A DNA stretch of 64,000 nucleotides, taken from positions 37,866 to 101,865 of the forward strand of contig DOPG01000012.1 in NCBI GenBank assembly GCA_003513555.1. Direction: 5' to 3'. Positions 1 through 9,991 of this stretch are shown here, one piece after another. The notes below the pieces were generated by a model. It saw only the letters and a program-made list of their open reading frames with translations, had not been told where the DNA came from and did no database searches. Within the stretch, counting starts at the first letter, position 1, and each line of letters starts with the position of its first letter. A program made the position numbers and the translations under genes. The stretch is from Rhodopirellula sp. GTDB lineage: Bacteria > Planctomycetota > Planctomycetia > Pirellulales > Pirellulaceae.

Positions 1-1030
1 GATTTCGGGCATTTGCTGCACCTCCGGGAGACCCAGCTCCCTCTCCACAAATCGCAAATTTCACACCCGCTGCACGCAGTCGCTCTGGCAACGTGTATGC
101 GGTGTCGTAAGCTTCATCACGACGGAGCGGAAGACGGTACGTGGATGCAATGATGACAGGAACATCATATTTCTTCAGCAGCTCAGCGCATGGTTCGGCG
201 TCATACCCGCCATAAATCACAATCGACAAGCCCTGAGCCTGTCCGTAAGCCACGGCAGATTCGATTTCCATTTGTCGATCAGCATCTACAAATACTGGCA
301 ATTCACCATTAGCCACTGGAATCAGACTTTCCAGCCTGATGTCGGTCGCAGTGGTATCTGGTGCCGTCTGACGAGCTTTCTCATATCGCCGTACTGAATC
401 CAGCAGCTCATCTAATTCAGTGAATTTCTGCTCTCTTTTCTTGCGCTGATCAGTAGCATCATTGCCACGAGGTTGCATTGCCCCCCAGTCGATGTACATC
501 CCTGCTGGTGCTTTGAGTTTCATTTCCGAAACCGTCCAGCCATCAAGATTGATCACCGCAGTCTGACCGCGAATGTACCTTCCTCTTGGTGCTGTCATGA
601 CTGTCAGCACACCACCTGCACGTGCAACAGGAATCAATTCACTATCAGGATTCACAGCGACCCAAGCTCTCGCATTCGGATTCACCGAACCGTACTCGGT
701 ACGATCATCCGTTTCTTCGACAGCACTGATCTCGCGCAAACCAAGGTCAGTCATCGATTCAATCAGGCCGGGGTACAAGTGCTTCCCCGATCCATCAATT
801 TCCAAAGCTTGTTTTGGGGCTTTGAGAGCTTTGCCAATCTTGGTGATTTTCCCTGCCTCGAAGATTACATCCCCATCGTTGATATCAGCACCATCGACGA
901 CATGAACTGTCGTATTGCGGATCACGATTGGTCTACTTTGGGGCGCACCAGGCACCTGGTCGTGAGCCTCAATGTTAGGCAACATTGCAAAGACTACAAA
1001 GGCAGCCGTGGCCAGTTTTATTCCACTCAT
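1..1030 (-). CDS. Amidohydrolase-superfamily secreted protein, C-terminus outside window
   Basis: The ATG lies at 1030-1028 and 343 codons are open to the window edge, so the C-terminus is missing. The first ~22 residues form a signal peptide ending near IEAHD. The fold is recognisable from the usual amidohydrolase opening: a beta-rich start (IVIRNTTVHVVDGA), then a DGSGKHLYPGLIE stretch. Active members carry an HxH metal site just after PGLID; here the sequence continues ESMTDLGLRE with no histidine, so the usual first metal site is absent. It starts 58 bp downstream of another amidohydrolase protein on the same strand and is probably cotranscribed with it. Known members act in the periplasm on unknown substrates. 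Whether this one is catalytic is doubtful; a binding role is equally possible. Confidence 0.85.
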   Translation of the reverse strand, partial: MSGIKLATAAFVVFAMLPNIEAHDQVPGAPQSRPIVIRNTTVHVVDGADINDGDVIFEAGKITKIGKALKAPKQALEIDGSGKHLYPGLIESMTDLGLREISAVEETDDRTEYGSVNPNARAWVAVNPDSELIPVARAGGVLTVMTAPRGRYIRGQTAVINLDGWTVSEMKLKAPAGMYIDWGAMQPRGNDATDQRKKREQKFTELDELLDSVRRYEKARQTAPDTTATDIRLESLIPVANGELPVFVDADRQMEIESAVAYGQAQGLSIVIYGGYDAEPCAELLKKYDVPVIIASTYRLPLRRDEAYDTAYTLPERLRAAGVKFAICGEGAGSPGGAANARN

Positions 1031-1088
1031 GATTCTTGAACTACTTCCGGACGATTGTTTGATTTGCTTACACCGTTTCATATTTTGC

Positions 1089-4000
1089 TCAGTTCTTCTT
1101 CAGGTTTCCGGTGTAATCGTACTCATGACTACCATGGGCAGCACAATGCACATCATGCTTTACCCAACGGTCTTCTTCGGCTACTTCTTTTGGTGTCGCT
1201 CTTGTGGAGCTACGACCACCAGCGAGTGCTTTTTGTATGAGTCGGGACCGTAGTTCCCGATCACGATCCTGCAACTCCTGATCTTTACGGAGGTCAAAGT
1301 AACAACGTCCGTCGACCCAAGTCTGCTCACATCTGGTCAGCGTTGACAACGGTCGACCGCTCCAAACCACCAAATCCGCATGTTTCCCTTCGCGAAGCGA
1401 ACCAACATATTGCTCAATCCTCAATTGCTTGGCTGGATTCAACGTGACAAACTTCAATGCTTCGACTTCAGGCACTCCACCATACTTGGTTGCCTTTGCA
1501 GCCTCTGTATTGAGATGCCGAGCGAGTTCGCGGTCATCGCTATTGAAGGACACCACCACACCACGGTCGTGCATCAAGGCTCCGTTGTAAGGAATTGCGT
1601 CGAGGACTTCGAATTTGTAAGCCCACCAATCAGAGAAGGAAGATCCCATTGCGCCATGGCGAGCCATGCGGTCAGCCACTTTGTAACCCTCCAGAATGTG
1701 CTGTAACGTTCCAATTTGAACGCCAAACTCCTCCAAAACATCCAAGGTGGCGACAATCTCATCCTGCCGATAACTGTGGCAATGTATCCAACGCTCACCA
1801 TTCTGAACTTCGCTCAACGCTTCCAGTTGCAGGTCAACACGCGGTGGTAAAGTGTCGTGCTCTCCACTCTTCCAGCGTCTCCACTTGGCTTGGTACTCGC
1901 GTGCTGCAAGCAGTTGATCACGAATGATCTGTTCGACACCCATCCGTGTGTTGGGATATCGACTTTGGCTCCGTTTCACGTTTTCGCCCAAAGCAAACTT
2001 GATTCCCTTGGGTGCTTCTTTCATCTTCAACCCATCCATCGTCTGACTCCAACGCAGCTTGATGACCTGATTCTGCCCACCGATAGGATTGGCGGAACCG
2101 TGCAGAATGTTCGAAGTGGTCAATCCGCCGGCAAGCTGTCGATAGATTTGGATATCACTGTTGTCAATGAAATCACCAATGCGGACTTCAGAAGTGACTG
2201 CTTGGCCCGACTCATTCACACCTCCATCAGTTCCCATATGAGAGTGACAATCGATAAGGCCAGGCGTGATGTGCTTTCCACTGGCATCAATCACGCGGCT
2301 ATTCTGAGGTGCCTTAATATTTGACCCAACTTCGACAATTAGCCCATCACGAATCAGGATGTCAGCGTTCTCAATTTTACCTGCTTCTTCACAAGTCCAA
2401 ATGGTCGCGTTGCGGAACAAGACAGTCGACTGCTCTGACATTCTGACATCAGAGCCGAATGCACCGAAAGGAAAACGGACCTTGGAGTAAGCTGCGTCAG
2501 GAGAGTCAGGGCCCGCTTGGTCGTTCTCTGACTCGGCATCCACTGCGGCAACTGCATCAGCGTCTTTGACTTTCTCAGATGAATCACTCTTGAATGAGTT
2601 AGCCTCATCCTGTGCAGCATCATTGGTAGCAACGGAAAGACGTTTCATGGCTGGACTTTGGGAACCACCCCCAGGCAGCCTCAAGGCAGCCACGAGGTCC
2701 ATTCCATCACTGTCACTTGTCAGGGTGATGATCGTCAGTTGCGTGATGCCTGCCGGAAATCTTTTATCGACCTCGCCCAAATTCAGATTGGCTGTCAAAC
2801 GATCCCTCTGCTGAACCACGTTCTGCAGCTTGGTTGATGTAACCTTTGCTTTCTCTTTCTTTCTTTTGTTCTTCTGATTGCGTTGCTTCTCAGCAGCGGA
2901 GACCGCTACGACCGATCCACTGATTTTTCCGTCAGCCCCTTCAAGTTCAAGCCTGACTTTTACATTTCGACCATCTGCGTTGCGGACAGAAAGCTCCCAT
3001 TTACCTGCGATGGTAGGATACTCAACTTTGGCACCCGCACTCATCACAAACCTCTCTCCGGCAACCCAACATTCAAGCACTTTTGTTTTGTCGGAGAACA
3101 GATTTCCATCAGTGATTACGAGGTTGGCAATCATGCCAGATTCAATACGCCCCACCTGCTCTTGGATTCCCAGCAATTCAGCGGGGATAACCGTTAGCGC
3201 GGCCAAGGCCTCGTCTTCTTCCAAACCATGTGCCACAGCAACTCGCACCTGTGTCAAAAACTTGCCCACATCATCCAGTCCATCACTGGTCAGGCAGATT
3301 TTCACACCGGCTGCGGCAAGCCTCGCTGGATTCTCGGGTGCCAGCTCCCAATGCATAAGTTCCTGAAGAGTCACATCGCGCGCAGCATCAGCGGTTTTCA
3401 CGTCCGGAGTGTCTGGAAATTCAACTGGCAACAGATACGGTCTTTTCGTCGCGACAATTTCGTCGAGTTGTCGGTACTCACGCCCCGACCCACGAATGAT
3501 TGCCTCGAAAGAAAACTCACGAGCGAAGCTATCAGCTCGGATCGCCATCCGATCGTTGGCTGCATCGATCACAAATACCTTCGAATCGATCGCGTCTCCA
3601 AGGACTTGCAAGGCAACATTTTTGTCAGGACGATCAAGTTGCGGTGTCGCGTTGTAAGCACTCCACGCCCGCTTGTACCAGGTCGCATCATGAAAAGCCT
3701 GCCTCAACAGAGCAACAGCGCCCATGGGCGAATTCGGGTACCGTGCACGCGAACCACCACGTGGCACGGTTAAATTCAAGTGCTGCCATGCATTGGCCGA
3801 CAGCAAATTACGCCCTTTGGATGCTTGTCCAGTCAGCATCACGCAGCTGCTACCTTTCACGATTCCTCCTTTGGGAGCAATCAATCGAACAGCAATACCC
3901 TGCGATCTTAGTTTAGATGCATCGGGTGCGGTTTCTCCGATGGACTCAGAAATCTTAACCTGCGGCGAAACGTTGGCATTCCAATATCCTGGCAGCGATT

Positions 4001-4322
4001 GGTTCACCGTCGCATCGCTTTCACTCCACGCGTCAATCAAACCGGGATAAATTCGTTTACCTTCACAATCGATGACTTGATAACCCGCAGGAATCACTTG
4101 CTGCTGCCCCACCGCAGTAATCGAAGCACCTTCAACGAGCACGGTTGCATCACTGAGGGTTCGACTTGGCGAAACCACCACTTCGGCATTCACAAAAGCG
4201 AAACCGGGGATTGGGTTTTCACGCAGACCAACAATGGGTTTAGCCTCAGTATCCGATTGGGCCTGCAGGGCGGTTGGCAGTAGTACTGCGCACAGGATTG
4301 CCAGAAGTAGCGTGTGCCGCAT
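1089..4322 (-). CDS. Two-domain amidohydrolase, first domain degenerate
   Basis: This 1077-residue exported protein (signal peptide ~1-22, cleavage near LQAQS) holds two amidohydrolase domains. Domain 1 (about 30-430) keeps the IYPGLIDAW frame at 91-99 and a late LTSDGLDD (344-351) but has no HxH. A middle beta-type region (about 430-550) contains a lysine-rich stretch near 479-492, and an acidic low-complexity linker follows to about 615. Domain 2 (about 630-1060) has the metal motif HSH at 693-695 after TPGLID, then histidines 847/849 and 875 and a late SFNSDDRE, as in active members. Domain 2 is therefore likely a metal-dependent hydrolase and domain 1 a non-catalytic copy. It precedes a second degenerate amidohydrolase in the same operon. 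Substrate is unknown; imidazolonepropionase- or dipeptidase-like activities are possible. Confidence 0.9.
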   Translation of the reverse strand: MRHTLLLAILCAVLLPTALQAQSDTEAKPIVGLRENPIPGFAFVNAEVVVSPSRTLSDATVLVEGASITAVGQQQVIPAGYQVIDCEGKRIYPGLIDAWSESDATVNQSLPGYWNANVSPQVKISESIGETAPDASKLRSQGIAVRLIAPKGGIVKGSSCVMLTGQASKGRNLLSANAWQHLNLTVPRGGSRARYPNSPMGAVALLRQAFHDATWYKRAWSAYNATPQLDRPDKNVALQVLGDAIDSKVFVIDAANDRMAIRADSFAREFSFEAIIRGSGREYRQLDEIVATKRPYLLPVEFPDTPDVKTADAARDVTLQELMHWELAPENPARLAAAGVKICLTSDGLDDVGKFLTQVRVAVAHGLEEDEALAALTVIPAELLGIQEQVGRIESGMIANLVITDGNLFSDKTKVLECWVAGERFVMSAGAKVEYPTIAGKWELSVRNADGRNVKVRLELEGADGKISGSVVAVSAAEKQRNQKNKRKKEKAKVTSTKLQNVVQQRDRLTANLNLGEVDKRFPAGITQLTIITLTSDSDGMDLVAALRLPGGGSQSPAMKRLSVATNDAAQDEANSFKSDSSEKVKDADAVAAVDAESENDQAGPDSPDAAYSKVRFPFGAFGSDVRMSEQSTVLFRNATIWTCEEAGKIENADILIRDGLIVEVGSNIKAPQNSRVIDASGKHITPGLIDCHSHMGTDGGVNESGQAVTSEVRIGDFIDNSDIQIYRQLAGGLTTSNILHGSANPIGGQNQVIKLRWSQTMDGLKMKEAPKGIKFALGENVKRSQSRYPNTRMGVEQIIRDQLLAAREYQAKWRRWKSGEHDTLPPRVDLQLEALSEVQNGERWIHCHSYRQDEIVATLDVLEEFGVQIGTLQHILEGYKVADRMARHGAMGSSFSDWWAYKFEVLDAIPYNGALMHDRGVVVSFNSDDRELARHLNTEAAKATKYGGVPEVEALKFVTLNPAKQLRIEQYVGSLREGKHADLVVWSGRPLSTLTRCEQTWVDGRCYFDLRKDQELQDRDRELRSRLIQKALAGGRSSTRATPKEVAEEDRWVKHDVHCAAHGSHEYDYTGNLKKN

Positions 4323-4666
4323 GAATACTCAACTTTTAAAATTGGAGCTATAAAAAACCTACTCACAGCATAGTTCAACCTCTCGTTTTCTGCTGCTTCG
4401 CCAGACATTATTCCAACTGGTAAACTGGCAGTGAGTGTTCCTCCATTCCAATTGCTAACAAATGGTACCGGACTGCCAATTCTGGCAATCCAATACGTAT
4501 TTTTTCGGTTTTCTACCCCTTTTTATTTGGGAGCTCAAACATCGGGATTTTGCGATTCAAATCAAAACACTCTTGACCTGTACCCATTGCCGTATTAATT
4601 GTGGATTAGGGGCGAGGCGAGTGATCAACAACGCCGGCATGGCGGCTGAACTTATGGAGGCTGAAC
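4323..4666. other. Intergenic region between divergent genes
   Basis: This 344-bp stretch separates the start of the two-domain amidohydrolase (minus) from the start of the small hypothetical gene (plus), so it should hold both promoters. I see no convincing coding region or strong hairpin. A TGGAGG ribosome-binding site (around 4654-4659) precedes the plus-strand ATG. Confidence 0.5.
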
Positions 4667-5215
4667 ATGAAGCCCGAGAAGACCTCAGACAATTCGCCCA
4701 ACCGCTCAACCATCGAACGGTTTTTTAGCGGTCTAAGCGAATACATCTTCCAGTCAAAACTGGGGGTCGCAGATGTACAGTTAATCGACTACCTCAGCGA
4801 CATGATGCTGAGATTTGTACGAATCGATTCACTCAATCGTGTTCGCCGTTCGAACGGACGCCCCGCGACCGAACTCTTCCAGATGTTGAGTGAAGCCGAG
4901 AAACGAATCGGTCTTGCCAAACGTGATGTTCACCGACACATCGGTGATGTCACTCTGTTTTGGTCTGGGATGTATCCCGAACGACTGAGACGTCTCAGAC
5001 CCGAGCGATCGCCCGACGGGTTTCTGGACTACTGCAAACAAGGCAAGCGAGCCTATGCGATCGCCGCTGAAATTGAAGGGGATGAACATCGACCCTCCAG
5101 CGATTTACTTCATCAACTCAGCAGCGAATTTGAAATGTGCGCTTACGGATTGCGCGAGGTACGTCGTGAGTGGGAACGCGGGCCAGCTGAGGGTGGGCCA
5201 CTTTTGCTTTCGTAA
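4667..5215 (+). CDS. Conserved hypothetical protein, 182 aa
   Basis: I do not recognise a named family. The start is supported by a GGAGG ribosome-binding site seven bases before the ATG. The protein is soluble, mostly helical by composition and rich in Arg/Glu, with no signal peptide, membrane segment or cysteine motif. Notable stretches are TIERFFSGLSEYIFQSKLG (19-37), DYLSDMMLRFVRID, a basic middle section containing RSNGRPATELFQML, and a C-terminal HQLSSEFEMCAYGLREVRREWE. The style resembles lineage-restricted planctomycete proteins. It stands alone, divergent from the amidohydrolase operon and about 330 bp before the carboxypeptidase gene. A cytoplasmic binding or regulatory role is possible, but nothing in the sequence indicates which. 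Confidence 0.7.
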   Translation: MKPEKTSDNSPNRSTIERFFSGLSEYIFQSKLGVADVQLIDYLSDMMLRFVRIDSLNRVRRSNGRPATELFQMLSEAEKRIGLAKRDVHRHIGDVTLFWSGMYPERLRRLRPERSPDGFLDYCKQGKRAYAIAAEIEGDEHRPSSDLLHQLSSEFEMCAYGLREVRREWERGPAEGGPLLLS

Positions 5216-5542
5216 GTCAACGCTAGGACTGCAGTTCCACGGTTACAGTTCCTCGCAGACTGTCCCGAAATCCGTACCACAGGGCTTACCATGGCGGCTA
5301 CCAGTTAAGTCGATGTGATTCCTGCCAATGGCAATCCTCGCCGCCTATCGCCTGCACAACTCAATGACAGCAAGCATTCGACTTCATCTGTCGTGGCCCA
5401 CCAAACCCAATCGTAACGCTCACACACAGCTTCAATGCTTGCACTCCGGCAGCCTCACATCCTGCGGTGATGGCGCACCGACTCCCAAACGTTACGCTGC
5501 TGTCATCAATTGAACAGCTGTACGAAAAGGAAACATCACAAT
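5216..5542. other. Intergenic region
   Basis: The 327 bp between the small hypothetical gene and the carboxypeptidase contain no supported gene. Short open frames exist but lack ribosome-binding sites and family resemblance. An AAAAGG sequence at about 5525-5530 is the likely ribosome-binding site for the next gene. Confidence 0.45.
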
Positions 5543-7072
5543 ATGTCAGTCAGCCAAGAACGTTTCGACTCGGTATGTGCGAGAGCCCGCGAGGCCATGG
5601 TACTACACTCCACCGCTGACACGCTTGAGTGGGACGAGCGAACCGGAATGCCGATCGCCGCCGGAGAATATCGTGCTCAACAGATCTCTACCTTGCGCGC
5701 CCTCGTACACGAACGGCGCACAGACTCCACCTATGGAGATGACCTACAGCAATTGATTCAAGATAGCGAAACCGAAGACCCCCACGGTCCAGTAGCTGCT
5801 ACTGCCCAACAGTTATATCGGGACTGGCAACGTGATTGCAAACTGCCGACTGAACTGGTTGAACGCATCTCTCAAGCGACAGTGCGGGGACAACAAACAT
5901 GGGATGCGGCACGGCAAGCCGATGATTTTGCAATCTTTGAACAGACACTCGGACATGTCATCGATCTGAAACGCGAAGCGGGACAACGACTCAGCGAAGG
6001 CACCGATCGAAGCGTCTATGAAGCATTGCTGGACGAATACGAACCAGATGCCAAGGTGGACGACATTCAGCAAGTGTTTGATGATCTACGCGGACCACTG
6101 GTCAAGTTAATCGCAGCGATCAAGGAGTCTCCTCAGCAACCGGACACAAGTATTCTTGAGCGTACTTACTGCATTGATGACCAACGGGATTTCAGTCATT
6201 TCGTTGCCGAACAGATAGGGTTTGACTTTGAGCGAGGTCGCTTGGATGAAACATCTCATCCATTTTGCACCACACTTGGTCCCCATGATTGCCGCATTCT
6301 GACTCGATACGACCCTCACTGGCTGCCTGCGGGTTTGTTCGGAACCATGCATGAAGCAGGTCACGGAATGTATGAGCAAGGACTGCGACCCGATTGGTTT
6401 GGACTGCCCCCAGGATCTTATGTCTCACTAGGGATACATGAGTCCCAGTCAAGATTGTGGGAGAATCAGGTAGGTCGCAGCCGACCGTTTTGGGAATGGC
6501 TTTACCCACAGACGAACGAAGCATTCCAATCACAACTTGATGGCGTCTCTTTGGATACCTTTCACTTTGCCATCAATACAGTACGCCCCAGCTTGATTCG
6601 AGTTGAAGCAGATGAAGCAACTTACAACTTACATATCATTATTCGTTTTGATCTCGAACAACAATTGATTGATGGTTCTCTAAAAGTCAAAGACTTGCCT
6701 GAAGCGTGGAACGCCCGGTACAAGAGTGACTTGGGGATTTGCCCTTCCTCCGATGCCGATGGGGTACTACAGGATGTCCACTGGAGCGCTGGCTTGATCG
6801 GTTATTTCCCAACCTACACGTTGGGAAATGCTGCGGCAGCTCAACTTTTTAGTGCTGCCAGTGAACAGATCGGCGACCTCGACGAACTTTTTGCACGAGG
6901 TGAGTTCCGTCCTCTGCTGGATTGGTTACGCGAACGAATTCACTTTGATGGTCGCTGTTATAGTGGTTCTGATCTGATTGAGAGAGCAACGGGAACCCCA
7001 CTGAGCGCCACTCATCTGATCCAATACTTGAAGTCAAAGCTGGAACCTCTCTACGGAATCATTGAAAGTTGA
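5543..7072 (+). CDS. M32 family metallocarboxypeptidase (thermostable carboxypeptidase 1 type)
   Basis: This 509-residue cytoplasmic enzyme should remove C-terminal residues from peptides using a bound metal. The M32 signatures are clear: HPF at 239-241, a DPHWLPAGLFGTMHEAGH block with the zinc motif HEAGH at 270-274, and the third ligand region GIHESQSRLWEN with Glu300. Length matches the family (about 500). The ATG at 5543 has an AAAAGG ribosome-binding site and gives the family-typical N-terminus; an in-frame ATG at 5510 would add 11 unlikely residues. There is no signal peptide. It sits at the head of a plus-strand gene group with no obvious functional partner and is probably a general peptide-turnover enzyme. 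Confidence 0.95.
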   Translation: MSVSQERFDSVCARAREAMVLHSTADTLEWDERTGMPIAAGEYRAQQISTLRALVHERRTDSTYGDDLQQLIQDSETEDPHGPVAATAQQLYRDWQRDCKLPTELVERISQATVRGQQTWDAARQADDFAIFEQTLGHVIDLKREAGQRLSEGTDRSVYEALLDEYEPDAKVDDIQQVFDDLRGPLVKLIAAIKESPQQPDTSILERTYCIDDQRDFSHFVAEQIGFDFERGRLDETSHPFCTTLGPHDCRILTRYDPHWLPAGLFGTMHEAGHGMYEQGLRPDWFGLPPGSYVSLGIHESQSRLWENQVGRSRPFWEWLYPQTNEAFQSQLDGVSLDTFHFAINTVRPSLIRVEADEATYNLHIIIRFDLEQQLIDGSLKVKDLPEAWNARYKSDLGICPSSDADGVLQDVHWSAGLIGYFPTYTLGNAAAAQLFSAASEQIGDLDELFARGEFRPLLDWLRERIHFDGRCYSGSDLIERATGTPLSATHLIQYLKSKLEPLYGIIES

Positions 7073-7163
7073 CACGCAGGGGGCCTGACCCGAGATCGAC
7101 CTGATTTTTGTCGGACGTTGCGTTACACTTTCGTATTCCTTTCACTGCTTCTCAAAGGTCACC

Positions 7164-8630
7164 ATGATTATCTCGAATTGCCCAAGGTGCCAAGAAAGGT
7201 TTCGTGTTCCCCTAGGGACAATGCCAGAAGACGCCTATGCGATGTGTCCTTGGTGTCACGAGACCTTTCCGCTCGTCGAAGTGCTCAATCATCTTCCACC
7301 CGTATTACAAATTCTGACGGCCGATGGTGAACCCATTGCTATCATGGAACCGGCTGCCCGTCACTCTTCAGCGGCACTTCCATCGCTAGCTGGTGCATCA
7401 CTTGGGCCTTCAGACCACCTGCAGACTAATGACGGTGCAGGCAGCGACCAGCAGTGGGATCCTACAGCTCTGAACTTTGGTGCTGAGCATCGACAAGCCG
7501 AAGACGGGTGGACTCTTGGCGGTACATCCCAAACTGCACCCATGCGCTTATCCCCGGGCCCCAATCGAAGAAAGAAAGGTAGTTCAGGAATTCGATCGAT
7601 GGTGCAAGTCGTTGTCGGCGGATTACTTTCAGTGCCAATCGCCCTCGCCATTCTTTTGGCGGTTGGACGCGCCCCTGATCTTGGTTTCTGGCCTTTTGAT
7701 GGCCAAGCAAGATCACCACGGGAACTGCTGCCATTTATTGATGATGCGGATACTGACGACCAGACAGCCTTCCCCAGCTTCGAGGGTCAGCAACTCGACA
7801 CATCCGACTTCGACGAGGCGATGAAGAAAGCTGAGGACCCCAGCGAGGCTGCTCTTGACCAGATATTTGCTCCCGACGAACGACTGGACTCTGACGATCA
7901 GAGCAATCTGACCCCAACGGCACCAGCAAATCCTAATCAATCTGCATTTCGTAAAAGCACAGAAACCACACCCGATCCTACGCAGCCCAAAGAGCTTAAA
8001 AATCCACCTGAGTTGCCAAACACCTTGGCAAACACAAGCACAGATTCAAGACCGGTGATCGAGCCCGAATCAGAAGCTTCAAACAACACCGAAAACCAGT
8101 CCGATTCAGCAACGACGATCATCGCTGCAAGCCAGATCAAACCATCTGAACAAGTGGTCGATAACAACACTAAATCAAAATCGATCGACGCGGTACCTGC
8201 AAAAATCATGATCGAGATTACAGCCGTGGTCCAAGCGATCACAAAACTTGATACAGATGATCAAGACATTGACACCGACAGCTTGGCCGAAGCCTACGAA
8301 AGCATTGCGAAGGCTTGCGAAACGGCGCAGGAGCATCCTGCTGCACTTTCCTCATTGGCCAATGCTGTCAGCCAATCCACAGCATTAAAGCAACTCCAAG
8401 AAGCGGCCGTAACTTGGCTGGACTACCCTCAACGATCAACACAGGGAATTGCCCTGATTGGAAAACCAGGTGCCACAGCAAAAAGCCAAATCCTTACGCT
8501 TGATTCCGGTCGTGTTCTGACCATCAGTGGTAATTTAAGCCTGCCGCTAGCGGAGACGGTGGTGGTCTTAGGACAACTCACCGAGACTAAAGATGAAATT
8601 CAGATCGGCTTCAGCGCACCTCTTCCTTAA
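7164..8630 (+). CDS. Zinc-ribbon/transmembrane protein with long acidic region
   Basis: This 488-residue protein has a planctomycete-typical architecture but no named function. Residues 1-35 form a zinc ribbon with CPRC (6-9) and CPWC (28-31). A low-complexity linker follows, then one membrane helix at about 147-168 ending near GRAPDLGFWPFDG. The remainder, probably outside the cytoplasm, is rich in Asp, Glu, Ser, Thr, Asn and Gln (about 180-340) and ends with a more ordered domain of about 140 residues. The start is supported by an AAAGG site 5-9 bases before the ATG. An analogous ribbon-plus-helix protein lies at 61603-62871. The ribbon may bind nucleic acid or protein on the cytoplasmic side; this is inferred from the fold type only. 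Confidence 0.75.
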   Translation: MIISNCPRCQERFRVPLGTMPEDAYAMCPWCHETFPLVEVLNHLPPVLQILTADGEPIAIMEPAARHSSAALPSLAGASLGPSDHLQTNDGAGSDQQWDPTALNFGAEHRQAEDGWTLGGTSQTAPMRLSPGPNRRKKGSSGIRSMVQVVVGGLLSVPIALAILLAVGRAPDLGFWPFDGQARSPRELLPFIDDADTDDQTAFPSFEGQQLDTSDFDEAMKKAEDPSEAALDQIFAPDERLDSDDQSNLTPTAPANPNQSAFRKSTETTPDPTQPKELKNPPELPNTLANTSTDSRPVIEPESEASNNTENQSDSATTIIAASQIKPSEQVVDNNTKSKSIDAVPAKIMIEITAVVQAITKLDTDDQDIDTDSLAEAYESIAKACETAQEHPAALSSLANAVSQSTALKQLQEAAVTWLDYPQRSTQGIALIGKPGATAKSQILTLDSGRVLTISGNLSLPLAETVVVLGQLTETKDEIQIGFSAPLP

Positions 8631-8759
8631 GCCACGGTCGTATCAGCCAAATCCTGATCGGGAACGAATAACTTACCTGTCTTTGACCTGAACTGATCGT
8701 CAGGACACATCCCCAGTCTTGATGGACCTGCTGATGGATGCGTGAAATGGCGATTTTCT

Positions 8760-8776
8760 CAATCGCAACGCGATTG
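8760..8776. promoter_or_regulatory. Inverted repeat upstream of the HDAC-like gene
   Basis: A perfect 7-bp inverted repeat, CAATCGC-AAC-GCGATTG, lies about 85 bp before the deacetylase ATG. Its short spacer and lack of a T-run fit an operator better than a terminator. The binding protein is unknown. Confidence 0.3.
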
Positions 8777-8859
8777 TTCAGGCAGTATTGCTTGCTTTCT
8801 ATACTTGCTGCACAGCCATTCCTGTCATTAGGTTCCACGATACAACGTGATCGTTGTCC

Positions 8860-9771
8860 ATGAAAATCTACTACACCGATCATTTTGAACTGCCGCTTCC
8901 GGATGGCCATCGATTTCCGATGGTAAAATACCGACAACTGCGACAGCACGTTGTACGAAGCGATTACCACCTGCAGGATTCGCTGATCGTGCCCCCCGCC
9001 GCTACGGATGAACAACTCCTGTCCTGCCACACTGAACGCTACGTCAGTGCGGTTTGTGACGGAACACTGAGCAATCACGAAATCCGTCGAATTGGATTTC
9101 CATGGTCACCACAGATGGTGGAACGTTCGCGCCGCAGTACTGGGGCAACTCTGGCGGCAAGTCGGGCCGCCCTGACTGATGGAATGGCGGTGAACCTCGC
9201 AGGTGGCACCCACCATGCCATGCGAGATGCAGGAGAGGGCTACTGTGTATTCAATGATGCAGCAGTCACGATTCGCACCTTACAGCGTGAGAAAGTGATA
9301 CAGCGTGCTTGCGTGATTGATCTCGATGTGCACCAAGGAAATGGCACCGCAGAAATACTAGGCGATGATCCTACTGCATTCACACTGTCGCTTCATGGAG
9401 TTAAAAACTTCCCGATACGAAAATCGCCGAGTGACCTTGACGTAGATCTCGATGACGGGACATCTGACGAGCAATACATGACTGCACTCCACAAAGCACT
9501 CCATCAACTTGGTAACTTTCAGCCGTTTGATCTTGCTATTTTTCTGGCCGGGGCTGACCCCTACGAACATGATCGCCTTGGCAGGCTGAAAGTGTCAAAA
9601 GAAGGACTGGCAGAGCGAGATCGAACGGTGATGCAATGGTGTCTTGACCGTAACATTCCCTTAGCCATTGTGATGGCAGGTGGATATGCACCCGATGTGA
9701 AAGACATCGTCTCCATCCATGGCATGACGGTACAATTAGCAAGCATGCACTTAAGACGCACAAAACAATAG
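8860..9771 (+). CDS. Histone deacetylase-family hydrolase
   Basis: This 303-residue protein belongs to the arginase/deacetylase fold family, which removes acyl groups from lysine or polyamine amines with zinc. Visible residues are GGTHHA at 115-120 (paired active-site histidines 118/119), zinc ligands Asp156 and His158 in DLDVHQGNGTA, a third ligand Asp233 in AGADPYEHDRLG, and a C-terminal MAGGYAPDV with the transition-state tyrosine position. It resembles the short bacterial HDAC11-like group. The ATG at 8860 gives the usual KIYYTDHF start; a TTG two codons upstream is less likely. There is no signal peptide, so it acts in the cytoplasm. Bacterial substrates of this group are mostly unknown; acetoin utilisation and acetylpolyamine hydrolysis are alternatives. 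Confidence 0.92.
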   Translation: MKIYYTDHFELPLPDGHRFPMVKYRQLRQHVVRSDYHLQDSLIVPPAATDEQLLSCHTERYVSAVCDGTLSNHEIRRIGFPWSPQMVERSRRSTGATLAASRAALTDGMAVNLAGGTHHAMRDAGEGYCVFNDAAVTIRTLQREKVIQRACVIDLDVHQGNGTAEILGDDPTAFTLSLHGVKNFPIRKSPSDLDVDLDDGTSDEQYMTALHKALHQLGNFQPFDLAIFLAGADPYEHDRLGRLKVSKEGLAERDRTVMQWCLDRNIPLAIVMAGGYAPDVKDIVSIHGMTVQLASMHLRRTKQ

Positions 9772-9991
9772 TACAAGCAGCCAACTGGCATGTGCTTTCA
9801 CCAAGTAACTCCTTCGGTAGACCCGAATGTAAATCCTTGCAAATCATAGTCGAATGAATAGCTTCATCACACACGACCTCTTATGCTGGTAGCATCGATG
9901 GCTGGTTGAGCCTGCATTGCAAACCAAGCATCCGCTTGCTTACGACTGTCACATTCAAACCGCAACAGCCCCACTGACCAAGAGATAGACT

